64,000 nt of DNA from Topomyia yanbarensis (taxonomy: Eukaryota > Arthropoda > Insecta > Diptera > Culicidae). The notes under the pieces were generated by a model that was not told the origin of the DNA, did not search any database, and worked only from the letters and a program-made list of their open reading frames with translations. Position 1 is the first letter of the stretch; every line of letters begins with the position of its first letter. Positions 13,066 to 24,545 of this stretch are shown piece after piece. Position numbers and translations under genes: made by a program. Location: positions 185,979,725-186,043,724 of the forward strand of contig NC_080671.1 of assembly GCF_030247195.1 (NCBI RefSeq). The letters run 5' to 3'.

Positions 13066-13262
13066 CTTGCCGACTAACATTTTTGACCGAATGCCATTCT
13101 TTTCCGAATGTCATTTTTGGCCGATCGCTTTTTTGGCCGAATGCGATTTGACCGAATGCGAAAAGACTGATTGCGGTTAGACCGATTGTGATTTGACAGA
13201 ATGTGATTTTACCAAATGCGATTTAACCGAATGTCGTCTAGCCGAACGGGCCGTTTGACCGA
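13066..13262 (+). repeat. Degenerate minisatellite, unit about 15-17 bp (GACCGAATGCGATTT)
   Basis: Roughly a dozen diverged units of the type TTGACCGAATGCGATT, GGCCGAATGC or ACCGAACGGGCC follow one another, and looser copies run on to about 13370. Units differ by substitutions and by one- or two-base length changes. No coding frame is maintained. Confidence 0.7.
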
Positions 13263-14407
13263 ACGGGCCATTTGGTGGAACGGGCCTTTTGATCGGACAG
13301 TTGTTTTTTTTTCAGAACGGTCTGTTTGGTCGAACAGACTGTTTCACTGAACGGGTGGTTTGGTCGAATATGCCGTAAGTGTTGGCCAGCTCCAGCCGTG
13401 AGCACTGCTGAGACTCCCTGAAACAAAGACCTCAGGCTCGGCACGCTTATCCGGGAGTTTCGCGGGTAGCAAGGAAATGCCTGATTCTTCGATGCAAATT
13501 CTACTTTTATTTTCCTCACTTTCACAAACTTTTTCTTCAATCTCTTCCACTTTCCACTTCTTAATTCTATCTGACCTTTTTTGCTGCTTCATCACCTGAT
13601 TCTCCTACTGTCGAACTCCCGTTTACGGCCTTTGCCATCCGCTGGACTGTAACCGATGAAGGGGTGGTGATCTTCAGTGTCGTTGGGTTACATCAAGAGT
13701 GGTTGTGGCTTGGGTCCTCGGATAATCGATGGCAAGCCGGGATACCCGGAACAATGGCGTTGCATGATAAAAAAAATCGTACCGCAACGTACTGCGCGTC
13801 GTTTAGATTATTAGCAAAAACTGCGGGGTCCTGAAGATAGCAGAGCACAAATCGTGGTTAAGTGACCGGACGGGCTATTTGTGATTTTTATGGGGAATGG
13901 CTTTATATTGGGACTTTACCTATTGTCCACTTGAGCTCCTCACGATTTAAATTTCACTTATCCAATAGCTGCTCTTTAATCAACTTGACTGTTTGACACT
14001 TTTCGGGTGAATGATCGACCTTTCCAGTTGCATGCTAGTCGAAGCGAGCTAGAGCAGACTCAGTCATACCCCTTTGGCCAAGTTCATTGCTCCCATCTAT
14101 GGTACATAACGCGAAGCGAGCTACCCAATCAGGTTGAACGCCACCCCACCCGTTTCTTCGCCTACCGCCACTCCTTTCAGTTGATGACATCTGGTGGTGG
14201 GTTTTAAAAGCAATGGTGGCTGCATGCTGATGATAGTATGGTCTTCAAAGGTCTATCGACTGTGACGAGTGGAAGGTCGGTTCACAGCAAACACATCAAA
14301 CGAACACAAACATTTCCTGCTTTATATTTAAAAACCTATTTGACTATTTAAAACACGCGGTAGTATCAACTATCTTCAAGGAAGAGACTTCCGACGCTTA
14401 CAGGATT
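13263..14407. other. Sequence between the two GGCCGAATGC arrays; no gene seen
   Basis: This moderately G/C-rich segment lies between two arrays of the same minisatellite. It may be an insertion into one array or a unit flanked by subterminal repeats. Open segments at 13238-13595 (minus) and 14007-14207 (plus) show no recognisable domain. Confidence 0.35.
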
Positions 14408-14535
14408 AATGGGCCGTTTGGCCTAATGCCGTTTGGCCGAATTACGTTAGACCGAGTGCTGTTTGACCGAATGCTATTTGGACGAATGCTGTTTGTACGA
14501 ATGCCATTCGGCCGAATGCCGATTCACCGAAAGTT
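14408..14535 (+). repeat. Second GGCCGAATGCCGTTT minisatellite array
   Basis: About eight units of 15 bp (consensus GCCGTTTGGCCGAAT) are more regular than those at 13.07 kb. Unit and orientation are the same, so both arrays probably share an origin. Confidence 0.75.
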
Positions 14536-15040
14536 GAATATTTTCCGAATCATTCACATGGTGCGGCATTCGAAGTGTAACGACCTCCAAATTGTCCACG
14601 TCTATACATTGGCTGAATGGTAGTTTGGAGTATTGTTTACAAGGGCACAAAAGCATTTTGCCAAACGTGAACACAACAAAGTGATTAGCGGTGGAATTTA
14701 AAAAAATAGTGTGATTGCTTTATATTTTAGCTGGAATATCACAACCAGCGATTGTTCGTCAGATCAAACAACTAAATATTGATAATTTTTTGTTTATCAT
14801 TCCATAACTCGTTATAATAATACTGGTAGCATTACAAAACGTCATGGAGGTGGGCATCAAAACACTACAACGTTACATGAGGTAGTTCGGTAGTGAAGCA
14901 GCGACTTGAATGAAATCTACGATGAAGTGCCAATCAAATAAATAAAGAATTGAAAATATTCTACTGCAGCATTCGATGCATATTTGAAAGTGAGCTCAAG
15001 CTTTTGAAGTTCCAACAGATCCGTTATCCCACACCGAACC

Positions 15041-15684
15041 AGCACGGTCGAAATGGTGGCTCCGGTGACGAATGAAGAACTACTCGCAGTGGCTAATTCC
15101 CTAGCAATGAACAAAGCTCCAGGGCAGGATGGAGTTCCAAACAGCGCTCTCAAGGCAAAGATCATAGTGAACCCGAACATGTTCAGGCTAGCTATGCAGA
15201 GATGCCTTGACGAGTGCCATTTCCCCGATAGATGGAAAAGGCAGAAATTGGTGTTGTTGCCGAAGCCCGGGAAGCCGCCTGGCGACCCATCGCCGTACAG
15301 ACCAATCTGTCTGATCGACATGACTGGCAAATTGCTTGAGAGGATCATCCTCAACAGGCTAACCCCGTACGCAGAAGGTACGGACGGCCTGTCAAGCAAC
15401 CAGTTTGGCTTTCGGAAAGGTAATTCCACAGTGGGCTCTATCAACTCAGTGATAAAGACTGCCGATATAGCGATCCAACGAAAAAGGCGAGGCATTCGAT
15501 ACTGTGCGTTAGTGACACTTGACGTAAAGAACGCATTCAAGCTGGGATGCCATCGCGCTCTCGTTACACCGGCTTAGCCTACCGGTGGGTCTGTACCGGA
15601 TCCTGGAAAGTTACTTTCAGAACCGCGTACTGCTATACGAGACCGATGCCGGTCAGAAAAGGGTTCCGATTACCGCCGGAGTAA
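15041..15684 (+). pseudogene. R1-clade LINE reverse transcriptase, 5'-truncated
   Basis: The open frame from 15053 encodes the fingers and palm of an R1-clade RT: MNKAPGQDGVPNSALK, then LVLLPKPGKPPGDPSPYRPI, GLSSNQFGFRKGNSTV, and motif A as VTLDVKNAF at about 15520. A small deletion after the last Phe changes the frame. The following palm segment continues in another frame as SWDAIALSLHRLSLPVGLYR and then VPITAGV at about 15681, just before the expected GVPQGS motif B. There the coding region stops and joins non-coding sequence, so the catalytic YADD, the thumb and all of the endonuclease are missing. R1-clade elements are EN/RT LINEs, some of them rDNA-specific. There is no rDNA here, so this is a dispersed member or a displaced copy. 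Confidence 0.85.
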
Positions 15685-15689
15685 TTACA

Positions 15690-16430
15690 AGTAATTTGGC
15701 GAACCGAGCAACAGACGACGGGCACGACTAACTAGTGATTGGTTGGTTGGAGCGAAAAGGCCGAGCGCAGGGAGGTGGTCTGTTCGTGCTGAGGCAGGTT
15801 TGGCGCAACGACTGGCAACCGCGTAAGGGGTAAACCCAGCCACCCCGAAGCAAGGCAGAAGAGCGAGCGTATAGGCGTATATGTGGACTGCCTCATGCCA
15901 AGATGGGAGGGTCGTAGCGTAGTATGAAAGGGTGAGCATCCAAGTCAGTCTCACACGGTATGTTAAGGGTGAGCACAAAAGTCAGCCTCACAAGGTATGA
16001 AACCGGTGAGCACCCCAAGTAAGCCTCGCATGGTATGTCAGAAGTGGGGCCTAAGAAAAATGTCCCACATGGGATGCCAGGGGGAGCGACAGGGGTATAA
16101 TAGAGTGGTACGATCGAAAGTGAACCAAGTAATAGGGTGAGCATCCAAGTCCGCCTCACATGGTATGTTAGAGGCTAGCACGAAAGTAAGCCTAGCAAGG
16201 AATGAAAAAGGTGAGCACAAAAGTCAGCCTCATGTGGAGTGTTAGAGAGTGAATCAAGGTGCGACAGAGAGAGCACCCAAGTAAGCCTCATACAGGACGT
16301 ATGAACGCACGAGCGAGAGTGAATGAGTACATCAAGTAGAGCCATCCCCCCAGAAGTAATACCGAGAGGTAGTCCCTGGGGGGAACGATGGCGGAACCCA
16401 ATGGAGTTTAGTCGGAATTAATGGCAGCGT
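15690..16430 (+). other. Probable 3' non-coding part of the R1-clade element
   Basis: G/C-richer than the surroundings and lacking open frames, this stretch continues directly from the RT remnant. It contains the 37-bp repeats described separately and ends near a CCCCCCAG...CTGGGGGG inverted repeat (16348-16382). Its link to the RT is inferred from adjacency. Confidence 0.5.
15931..16305 (+). repeat. 37-bp hairpin-forming tandem repeat
   Basis: Units begin at 15931, 15968, 16005, 16136, 16173, 16210 and about 16269, following the pattern GGTGAGCACCAAAGTCAGCC then TCACANGGTATG. Within most units GTGAG and CTCAC are complementary, so each could form a small stem-loop. Adjacent units are 37 bp apart. 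The gap at 16042-16135 contains unrelated sequence. Confidence 0.75.
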
Positions 16431-16689
16431 CACCATTCGAGCCCGACACACCCCCAGTACACCCCGTGTGGTAGCTTGGCATCTACTAATAGCACGTGTA
16501 CTGGGCTAGTACGTGTATTCTCCATCGTAAAAAAAAAACACCGAACCAGCAACAAGTTAGACTTGAGAGCGCGAAAAAGTGGCTCGTTTGGCCGGAAGGG
16601 GGCAAATTTCGAACATTGCGCTTCCGGACTAAAAAAAATCAGATTGAGCAATTTATGTGAGAATTTGAGCCATCGGTTGGCCACCAAGG

Positions 16690-16930
16690 GGTAGTACCCA
16701 CCACAAATAATGGTTTGGACTGCTGTAACGGCGGATGGGCACGCTCCAATAATTTTTTATCGAGACTGGCGTCAAAGAAAATGTGACATATTATCGGGAA
16801 AGTATTTCGCAGGCTGCTTTGAAGTCGTAGGCAGACAAACGTTTCAGTCGAGTTCCGGACCCTGTATAGAGCTCTATTAGGACTTCTACAATAAGAGAAA
16901 GAGATACTGAGCAGCATTCAGAGACGGCAT
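16690..16930 (+). pseudogene. Mariner-family transposase fragment
   Basis: MVWTAVTADGHAPIIF is encoded from 16711, and a frame change leads to ETGVKENVTYYRESISQAAL, ending near ADKRFS (about 16840). This is the central catalytic-core segment of mariner-like transposases, between the first and second catalytic Asp. Neither Asp-containing motif is clearly preserved, and I see no TIRs. Only about 75 residues of a roughly 345-residue protein survive, so the subgroup cannot be assigned. Confidence 0.65.
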
Positions 16931-19070
16931 GTATTCATTTCGAGTTCATAAGCACAATGAAAAAATGTTTATCCATTGTAATGAATTTCTTTGAGATATT
17001 CTTCATTTTTCGAGATTTTTTTGGGTTTCTGAATTTCTTAAAAAAGTGAATCGAGCTTGAACTATTCCATATTGATTTTATTTCCGCTTCACTGAACAGC
17101 CGATTACGGACCGTTTTCAAATGTTCACTAATCATTCTCAACTATGGAAGACGTATTTTAAATTTCAATACATCAGATCTTCTTCAAGTTTTTTATGTCT
17201 TTTTTGACAGCACGAGAAAAAACTCTGCCATATGTAAAACATCATACAGTTCCAAATTTGAAATTGCGTGATCCTAGTTCTTGAGTCCCATTTGTGGCCT
17301 AAAGTTGACGGTCATTGTTGAGCCCTTCCTTTGTTGGCTTCCAACGTCACAGATTTATGTTTTTAATTAATTTTCAATGCAATTCGTATACCTAATTGTG
17401 ATTACGTTTCTTTTCTTTGAAATGGTTGCGAACAACAAGCGCATCAGGTACGCAGATGTTCGATTGGAAGAGGATTTCGATGCTCTTCTTCCTCCACACA
17501 GCGCACCAGATAAATGTAAGACACGACGTTAAAGTTACGGCAACTGATGCTGCTGGAAGTAATTTTAATTAATTTCAACGCAACGCTTAAAGAGGTGTAA
17601 CTTGGACCGCTCTTAGAATTTTACGAGAGATTAATTGCTGTTTCATCCGGTTGCAAGTAAAATTCTAAAATGGTGATGATTTATGCCTAAGCTAACAGGC
17701 TCATGGAGCGTGATTAGGTGCTTACCACGGGTAATCTTACTCACAGAGCTAGTGGTTTGAGCACGTAATCAAATTTGTTTTAGGTATGCTGTAACATGGT
17801 AATGTTTGGTTTAACAGGCATTATTTCAATTCTGGGGCTTACAGTTTGGCGTCAGCGTGCCTGTGAAATAGGATCAATGTCCTCAGCACGTTCCCCATCT
17901 ACCATTATACTTATTTAGGGAATGCTGAATCACAGCGAAAGTAATTTTACTACGAGAATGTTCTGTATAGCATACTTTGATGAAAGATATTAATTTTTCG
18001 TACATATGACGAATCTTTCGGGACTCTTTACGTGCGGATATTATTTCTATTGCAATTTTCTTATAAACACCATGAAACAATTTACATAAGGTTTTGTGTA
18101 ACGAGTTATTGGATATATTTCGATATATTAACCATAGTTTTTCGTAGTTTCCATGAATTGCCACAACATTTTGGTTTAAAATGAATCTTATTACTAATGT
18201 ATCGGAATTCCGAACTTTACACGTTACAACCAAACTATTTAAGAACGGGGTCTGATGATTAAACTAAATAGTTGAATCATATTTTGGTTGTTTTCATGTA
18301 GTTTTCAAATGGTTTACAATATCGCCTTGACATCAAAGGAAGAGGAACTTTTATGTGCCTTTTGTAAAAGCTATTTTTGTTGATGGAGAAATGCGAATAA
18401 CTTATGAAAAGGTCGCTGTTAAATAAAATAACAAAATTTAAAATATCTCAAGATTTACCACATTTCAAAAAAATTTTGTTATGAGCATTTTAATTTGAAA
18501 TGGTGTTTAGAATCATATTCAAAAAGAAAATTGTATTTTTGACTGCAAATGGTATGAATTATAAAAAATATGTCAAAAGTTGTTTGAAAAACTTTTCCAT
18601 TTAAAGCTTCTCCATGATCTAAATACACGAAAAAAGTTTCTTGTACGTCTTTAGAACGATAAACATTAGATTGTTGACATTTTATGATGGAGAAAAGCAA
18701 AAAAATTAAAAAATAATTACACGAATTAATTGTTTTTGTTGGAGCAAAATTCCATATATTTCGACAACTGTCGCATTTTGGAAGATTTTGTTGAAATCAT
18801 TCTGATTTGAAATGATACTTATTCTGTAATAAAATCATAGGTTTGTGTACCAATGTGTGTGCAATTTGAAAGCATGTATATTATCGTTAGAAAAACTTTT
18901 TTACCGATAAGTTCTCCATCATGCAATCACATTCAAAATGTTTCTTTTCTTTTTAGGTTTTCGTTGACAAAATATGAAAAAATGAAAGATGGGTTTTTTG
19001 TAATTGGAATTTTTAAATTTTTGTTTTTGTGAAAAATGATATGAACTTTTTAACGCATATTTTTTGGCGC
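16931..19070. other. No gene seen
   Basis: AT-rich throughout. Several stretches at 18.4-19.0 kb contain phrases such as GATGGAGAA or CTCCATCAT, suggesting an old non-coding repeat, but I cannot define its borders. Confidence 0.4.
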
Positions 19071-19080
19071 CACCACCGTA

Positions 19081-20130
19081 TTGGAGCCACCCGTACTGTT
19101 AATGAAATTAGATCGTCACCACAATCCGTTTGTGTTGAAAGTTGACGCTGTGTTTCCCGAGTTTATGAATGACGATGTTAATTTATTCTACGATTTTAAT
19201 CAATGCGATTATGATGAATTAAACACTGAAATTTCACGAATGAATTGGGTTGAGATATTAACGCAGGGTACTCTGGATGAATCTGTGAATAGATTTTATC
19301 ACGAACTGGAACTAATATTTCAACAACTTGTGCCTAGGAGGAAATGCACGCGCCGCCCGGATAATAAACGACCTTGGTGGAATGCTGAGTTACGAAATCG
19401 TCTCAGGAAGGCTCGAAAACGATTTTTTAGAACAAAAGGCGAAACCGACAAAACGTCCGTGCGGGAATTAGAACGCCAATTCGAGTTCGTGAATGCAGCA
19501 TACTTTCATTCTCGACTGTAAGCTACGCTTTACCGCACATTACTCTTCCGTTACAGCTAAAGCCTACGCTGTACTTGGACTCATCAAACGCAACACTCGT
19601 GATTTCAATGATGTGTATTATCTAAAAACACTATACATTACACTGGTACGCAGTATTCTAGAATATGGCGTTACTATTTGGGCTCCGTATCACACATTGA
19701 TCGTATCGAACGGGTACAGAAGAACTTTATCAGGTTTGCATTTCGTCGGTTACCCTGACAAAACCGTTTCCAGCTTCCTCCATATGAAGATCGCTGTATC
19801 CTCATCAATCTCCCTACACAGCGAAACAGACGGATCTTTCTTGCAACGACTTTTCATTTTCGACCTTCTGACGGACAACATAGACTCCCCTGCGCTTCTA
19901 GCAAAACTCGACCTCAACGTTCCGGGAAGATCTTTCCGGAGAATTGATTTTTTCCGACGCTCAACACATCGCACGCAGTACGGCCAGAATAATTCTTTGG
20001 ATGTTTGCTGTCAACTCCTCAATAGTGTCTATCATTTGTTTGATTTTAATATTAGTAGAGAATCGTTTGAATTAAAAATATGTTTATATATGTTTATGTT
20101 TATTACCTTCACCAACAGGCCCCTTGGCCC
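19081..20130 (+). pseudogene. LINE ORF2 with the reverse transcriptase core deleted
   Basis: The first open part (19081-19521) encodes the linker from the endonuclease end to the RT fingers, ending in the basic segment PWWNAELRNRLRKARKRFF. At about 19505-19515 it joins, in a different frame, a segment that normally follows RT motif D/E (ILDCKLRFTAHYSSVTAKAY). It then reads into the conserved C-terminal tail (LYITLVRSILEYGVTIWAPY, later THRTQYGQNN). The whole catalytic palm, including motif A and YADD, is absent. Paired frameshifts near 19690-19800 move the tail out of and back into frame. The C-terminal tail resembles that of the intact LINE at 49.6-54.3 kb (SILEYCSIVWCPF there), so it belongs to the Jockey/CR1 side of the LINE tree. 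The copy cannot be functional. Confidence 0.75.
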
Positions 20131-20148
20131 CAATGGTGGTTTCTTAAA

Positions 20149-20625
20149 CTAATTACATTTTAAAATTGACAAAATTTTCACTTTTATCGCATTCCGCGTC
20201 CTGTTGAAGTCAAAGGCCGTCGCCATACTGTTAAAAATTCGTTGGAGTCCGGTAACGGCGCTCTGGAAACCATAGTTGGTTCTCCTGAACGGAACTCGCA
20301 GAAGGGAGTTATTGCGTAGAGCTCGAACGCGTGCTTGAATATCCAGACGTCCGAGGATTGTAGGGCAATCCACTCTGGCAGAGAGTAAGTCCGAGACGAA
20401 CAGGGCTCGAGAGCAGTCCCTCCGAATGCTGAGTGTATCGAGGTGTATTAGCTGGCAACGGTTTTCATAGCTCGGCAGCTGAAATCTGTTTCGCCATGGG
20501 AGATGCCGAAGGGCGAAGCGTATGAACCTGCGTTGGACAGCCTCGATTCTGTCAATCCCGTTCTGGTAGTACGGATTCCAAACAGCTGAAGAATATTCTA
20601 CCGTTGAGCGGACGATATAGGATTA
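20149..20625 (-). pseudogene. LINE ORF2 C-terminal fragment, opposite orientation
   Basis: On the minus strand, from about 20625 down to the stop at 20149, the sequence encodes the C-terminal tail of a LINE: IDRIEAVQRRFIRFALRHLP, then LPSYENRCQLIHL, and RRTNYGFQSAV near the end. The tail matches the same region of the plus-strand fragment that ends at about 20130, but the two are clearly different families. They lie tail to tail with essentially no spacer. The plus-strand sequence just beyond (20630-20690), TAAGTCTGTGCGATGTAAC followed by repeated ACAAT, looks like the 3' end of a plus-strand LINE, so this minus copy probably inserted into the 3' region of its neighbour. Confidence 0.75.
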
Positions 20626-21487
20626 AGTCTGTTTAGTCTAAGTCTGTGCGATGTAACTTTTTTAAATCGAAGACAATACAATACAATACAATTTTTCTCA
20701 CAGAAGTAAGCATTTCCTGTAACTTTGCAGTTTTGCAGTTAAAAGCGCATTATGAACCAATTTTTTGGCAGTAATGCACGGAGGAATGTCTACGCTCTTT
20801 TAAAAAATTGATCTTGTATCAAAATATTGCAATTACTAGAGAAACCAACCTGCACAACCAAGCCCCATGTAGTACACGGTGTGCGTACATGTGGGTTCGA
20901 GACACTAGTTTTCTCTTTGTCACTTTCATCATCACTAGCGTTAATCCTTTTTGCGTTGTGTGCGTACACGGATGTTTGAACTAGAGTTTGTACACCGTTC
21001 GCTTGGGTTCGATGTTCGAGGCGAACCTGTACATCAGGACGAAGCATGGTTGAGGATGAACGCGTGCACGAAATTTTGCACACAGGTACAAAATTGTTGA
21101 TGTTCATAGGAAGTCAGCTGCAAAATAATTTTCTATTACTTTGTCATTACATCATTACTGTATCTCGATATACAGTAAAAATAAATTTTCTGTCTAACTT
21201 TTAGGTGGATTATTCACAATTCAGTATACATTAAAAGAAAAAGTATTCCTAACACACCGAATCACTAGAATTTACTCTGTACGTGTTTGTAGACAACATG
21301 ATAAGAGATTGAAAAGGCCATAGCAGAAAACATGTGCGCATTTGATTAGGCTTACAGGAAAAACCAATACTTACAAATCCGTCGACACGTTCCAGTTTTA
21401 TAGTCCATACATCCTTACTATGTCCGAATTGGTCTAGTCTCCCTACCTATTTTGGGTGGCGCATTTGGAAAATTTCGATTGATTTAC
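20626..21487. other. LINE 3' tail, then unassigned DNA
   Basis: Positions 20630-20690 carry a LINE-like 3' tail ending in (ACAAT)n. The remainder contains no recognisable gene. Short inverted phrases near 20880-21110 (GTACACGG, GTACATGTG, CTGTACATC) hint at an old palindromic repeat, but I could not pair its ends. Confidence 0.4.
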
Positions 21488-21825
21488 CTGTTTGTATTGC
21501 GACGAGCATTTTTAATGAACTTGAGACAAATACGCGGTGCCAGATCGTGTAGTAGTATCTCTATTCTGTCATCATCTACATAAACATAAACACGGCCATA
21601 ACTCACATTCAACCATTTGTTAAACTTTCTGCTTGGACTAATGTGCTGAATGATTCCAACATTGAATGCTAAATGGCATAGGTGATGCAACTCGATAAAT
21701 ACGACTTCCGTAAGGATAAACTCACTTTCAAGCATGGGAAAAATCGGATCGCGAACCATCCGTTCGCACTTCACAAGCAAGCTTTCTTCAGCTGTGATGC
21801 ATTCTTTTAGGTTCGAAAATGATAC
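21488..21825 (-). CDS. Candidate host-gene exon, unknown function
   Basis: A 338-bp segment on the minus strand is open from an acceptor-like GGTTGTTAG (just above 21825) to a donor CAG|GTAAAT at 21487/21488. The predicted peptide has a plausible mixed composition. It contains the hydrophobic stretch FILTEVVFIELHHLCHLAF and a charged end with VYVYVDDDRIEILL. No transposon signature is present. I do not recognise the family. Length, splice borders and absence of repeats make it the best host-coding candidate in the window, but an open segment of this size can arise by chance in 64 kb, and no partner exon was identified nearby. Confidence 0.25.
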
Positions 21826-22829
21826 CTAACAACCTATCGCCACGAACACACGCGAGTCAAAGCGGTGACAACCAACGAAGAAGCACATCAGTTGCGTCTT
21901 TATTCTATCCTTCCCCAACGCAGATGGCTTCGTTCGCGAAGCTCTTCTCGAGTGGTTCGCGATTTGCATAGGATTTTCATTACAGTTTTATTTAATTTTC
22001 ATATTCGCATAATATAATTAATCCTTGGAAAACCATCTACCGTTGTAAGACCAGCTGATAATCAATGTTTTGTCCAAATTTGCAAGAATGTACCGCCAAC
22101 AAATGGGCCGCAAAGAACTTCATTCGATCAAATTCCTTGTAGTGTATCACAAAACTACCCATAACGCGCTCTGTCAGCACGAATGCAGTAAAAAATATGT
22201 AGTATGTTTTATTCACGCATCAAGAAACCTTTGTGAGCTTCGCGAAGCTATGTGACAAACATTCACGAGCGAAGGTTTGACGCTGCTCTTAAAAATTTTA
22301 AGCTTCACTGTTCATTTGCAGTTTGGGGCATCTAGTGGCCTAATGTGAAGTTTAAACTATTTAAACTTAGCTTTTCATTCGAAAGATTGTCACTAATCCA
22401 ACGATTCTCAAAACGGTACAACCTTCTGAAGATTAGCAAAACAAAATTTGAAATCTGAGATTTATGATTAGTTTCTTATTTCGAAATTAGTTTCTATGTG
22501 AGTATTTAAACGTATGTCTCTTAGTTGAAGCTGATTTGTGTTTACAACTGTGGGATCCAGACAAAATGATCTTTAAAAAGATCATTACATATATTCCCAG
22601 TTCTTGATGATTAAAACAATAAGTTTCTGTTGTATTTCAATATTAATATAAGAATATCTAACAAGAAGAAACTCTCATTGTTTACTTTCTCTTCTATCAA
22701 TCATTCAGTCATTCTTACTCTTTGGATAATATGCTAACCCAAACAATCCTCATTCGTATTAGGAAAGAATAAGAAGGTATTGTAATGGCGCTGTAATAAT
22801 CAAGAGTATCCTTCTCTTAGATACGCCCA
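21826..22829. other. No gene seen
   Basis: Contains CGCGAAGCT-rich phrases at 21.93 and 22.24 kb in opposite orientations and a perfect short palindrome, AATGATCTTTAAAAAGATCA (22565-22586). No coding region is supportable. Confidence 0.4.
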
Positions 22830-22988
22830 CTTGAAAAAGTACAGAGAATTAGGTCCTTTGCCTCCTTTTTTCGAGCTAGAAAAATCTCTTTGGGAAGATC
22901 TCTAACCTTATGTACGGGGGTTGGGAATCGAACCCATATGAGCGGTATACAAGACAATCGATTGACCAACTACGCTATGCCTGCCATC
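22830..22988 (-). mobile_element. Feilai-like tRNA-derived SINE
   Basis: On the minus strand, 22985 to 22912 is a tRNA-like head. An A-box-like TAGCGTAGTTGG (22966-22977) is followed about 32 bp later by a B-box GGTTCGATTCCC (22923-22934). These are the internal RNA polymerase III promoter parts. The body continues as AAGGTTAGAGATCT, then AGAGATTTTTCTAGCTCGAA and a G/A-rich tail near 22840. This matches the arrangement of the Feilai SINE family of Aedes as I remember it. It is not a functional tRNA gene, because the anticodon and acceptor arms do not pair. Confidence 0.75.
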
Positions 22989-22989
22989 T

Positions 22990-23412
22990 TAGATTACCTT
23001 TCGACGTGACCATATGAGCCTACCACACAGGAAAAAAAATTAAAATTATGTTTATTGCAAGCAACTTAGCTATATATTTTTCTGACTGATAATAGAAGAT
23101 AATTGAATCTGACATGTGAAATAAAATATTGTGATTCTTTGGATGTAAAGTCAGACTGTATAAACCAGGGAAAAGCGAACTACTCACATTTTCACAAGTA
23201 GTTACATGTAACTTTATATGAACTGGGATGCTACTTTTATGTATATCTTACAAGACATATAATTAAGGCTTTTTAACTCAATAGCTCTAGTTGTCCGTTC
23301 CAAGTTAATTATTGATATGCTGTAGAATACCAATCTATCTTTCAATTTTCATATCTTACGTTTCTCTTAGTCATAAAATTGCCGAAAATTGCCATAAAAT
23401 CCATACATTTTA
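22990..23412. repeat. Diverged half of the inverted-repeat element seen at 59.2-59.7 kb
   Basis: CCTTTCGACGTGACCATATG at 22996 resembles CCTTTCGATCATGTCCATATG at 59549. TACGTTTCTCTTAGTCATAA (23358) followed by TTGCCGAAAATTGCCATAAA (23381) resembles the right arm at 59639-59694. The copy begins where the SINE ends. No left arm is visible. Confidence 0.5.
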
Positions 23413-24545
23413 ACAGTTTGCTAGGGCAAACGAATCAAATTTAAAGAAATGTAATGCCACTGCCTAAAGTGAAGTATCTGCGATTGAAATGAATTAGGGA
23501 TCAACTAGTCTAGAATACAAATTAAACCGAGCAATAGGGATACACTTAGAACTCGAAACCGACTCGTTCTGCAATAAATAGATGACCAAATTGATTCGGT
23601 ACTGTCTTCTGTTGACATAGAGTGCACATGCATAAGCATAGCCGTGATGGCTATGAAACCCGTGATGAAGATGGTGATGCGGTTGATCCAACGATGCAGG
23701 AAAAGTGAAGTTAAACAGACAGAGGATTATCCAAGTATGTATATTGTTTTATTTTCAAATACAATACTGCTGCAAATTTTTGTTTTTTTACAACAAACTT
23801 AAGATCTTCTACTAATCTGTAATCATTGTTAATGTCCAAGCTAATTTGATGTGTGCTAAATAATTGCGTATGGTTTCAGAAGACAAAACTATTTTTTGTC
23901 TGTTGTTTCTCTAAAACAAGTTTTTGCACTTTAGTATACGAGAGAGTTACTGACGAAAACAAATATAATATTACATCCAATTTGGCAAAGAAAATAGATG
24001 TAGTCCTGCGAAAATTTGCAAAACGGTTGTATTATGAGAAAATTATCATCAATTAATGTCCAATTTAATGGGAAAGCATTCTCCGGAAGATGAAGAGCCA
24101 TGCCTTCGAAACGATGCACTATTGGAAGACATGAGGCTAAAAATCATAATCTACATCAACTTCAATTTAATTCAATAGACCTTTCTCGTCAAATTTTTTT
24201 ATATGATAGGATGCTTCCTTTTTTATTCCCAATTCGTTACTGCCTATTGCCGCGATGATTTGGTACCTCTAACTATTGAAAAAATAAAAAATAGTGCAAG
24301 CTGCCCATTTAACCCCATATTCTGAATACCTATCTTGCCTTGCTTCCCCGTATTTTCACACCATTTGGATGAATTTCCTGTGGGGAATACTAAAAGGATG
24401 CCAGATCTGCATATATATTAGTAAATCTGCAGATTTTGCATTTTCACTGCAGATCTTTTGCAGATTACAAATATTTAGCAGAACAAAGCCTATGCCAGCC
24501 AATTTATTCGCCTACTTTCAACATTTTTGATAATTTAATAATGTC
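23413..24545. other. No gene seen
   Basis: A histidine-rich minus-strand open segment (23494-23691) is discussed under rejected items. The remainder is AT-rich without recognisable structure. Confidence 0.4.

Noticed and set aside
14917..15540. 207-residue minus-strand open frame
   Set aside because: Lies opposite the R1-clade RT frame, which carries the clear motifs; shadow frame.
15685..16220. Minus-strand open frames across the 37-bp repeats
   Set aside because: Repetitive translations of the minisatellite; no protein family resemblance.
15931..16305. CRISPR-like array of regularly spaced repeats
   Set aside because: Eukaryotic repeat context; the 37-bp units are directly tandem and diverged, without unique spacers or cas genes.
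22912..22985. Possible tRNA gene on the minus strand
   Set aside because: A and B boxes are present, but the arms do not fold as a tRNA and a SINE body follows; called a SINE instead.
23494..23691. Histidine-rich minus-strand open frame (HHHLHHGFHSHHGYAYA)
   Set aside because: Begins at a TTG, arises from a GTGATG-type low-complexity stretch, and has no splice or start support.
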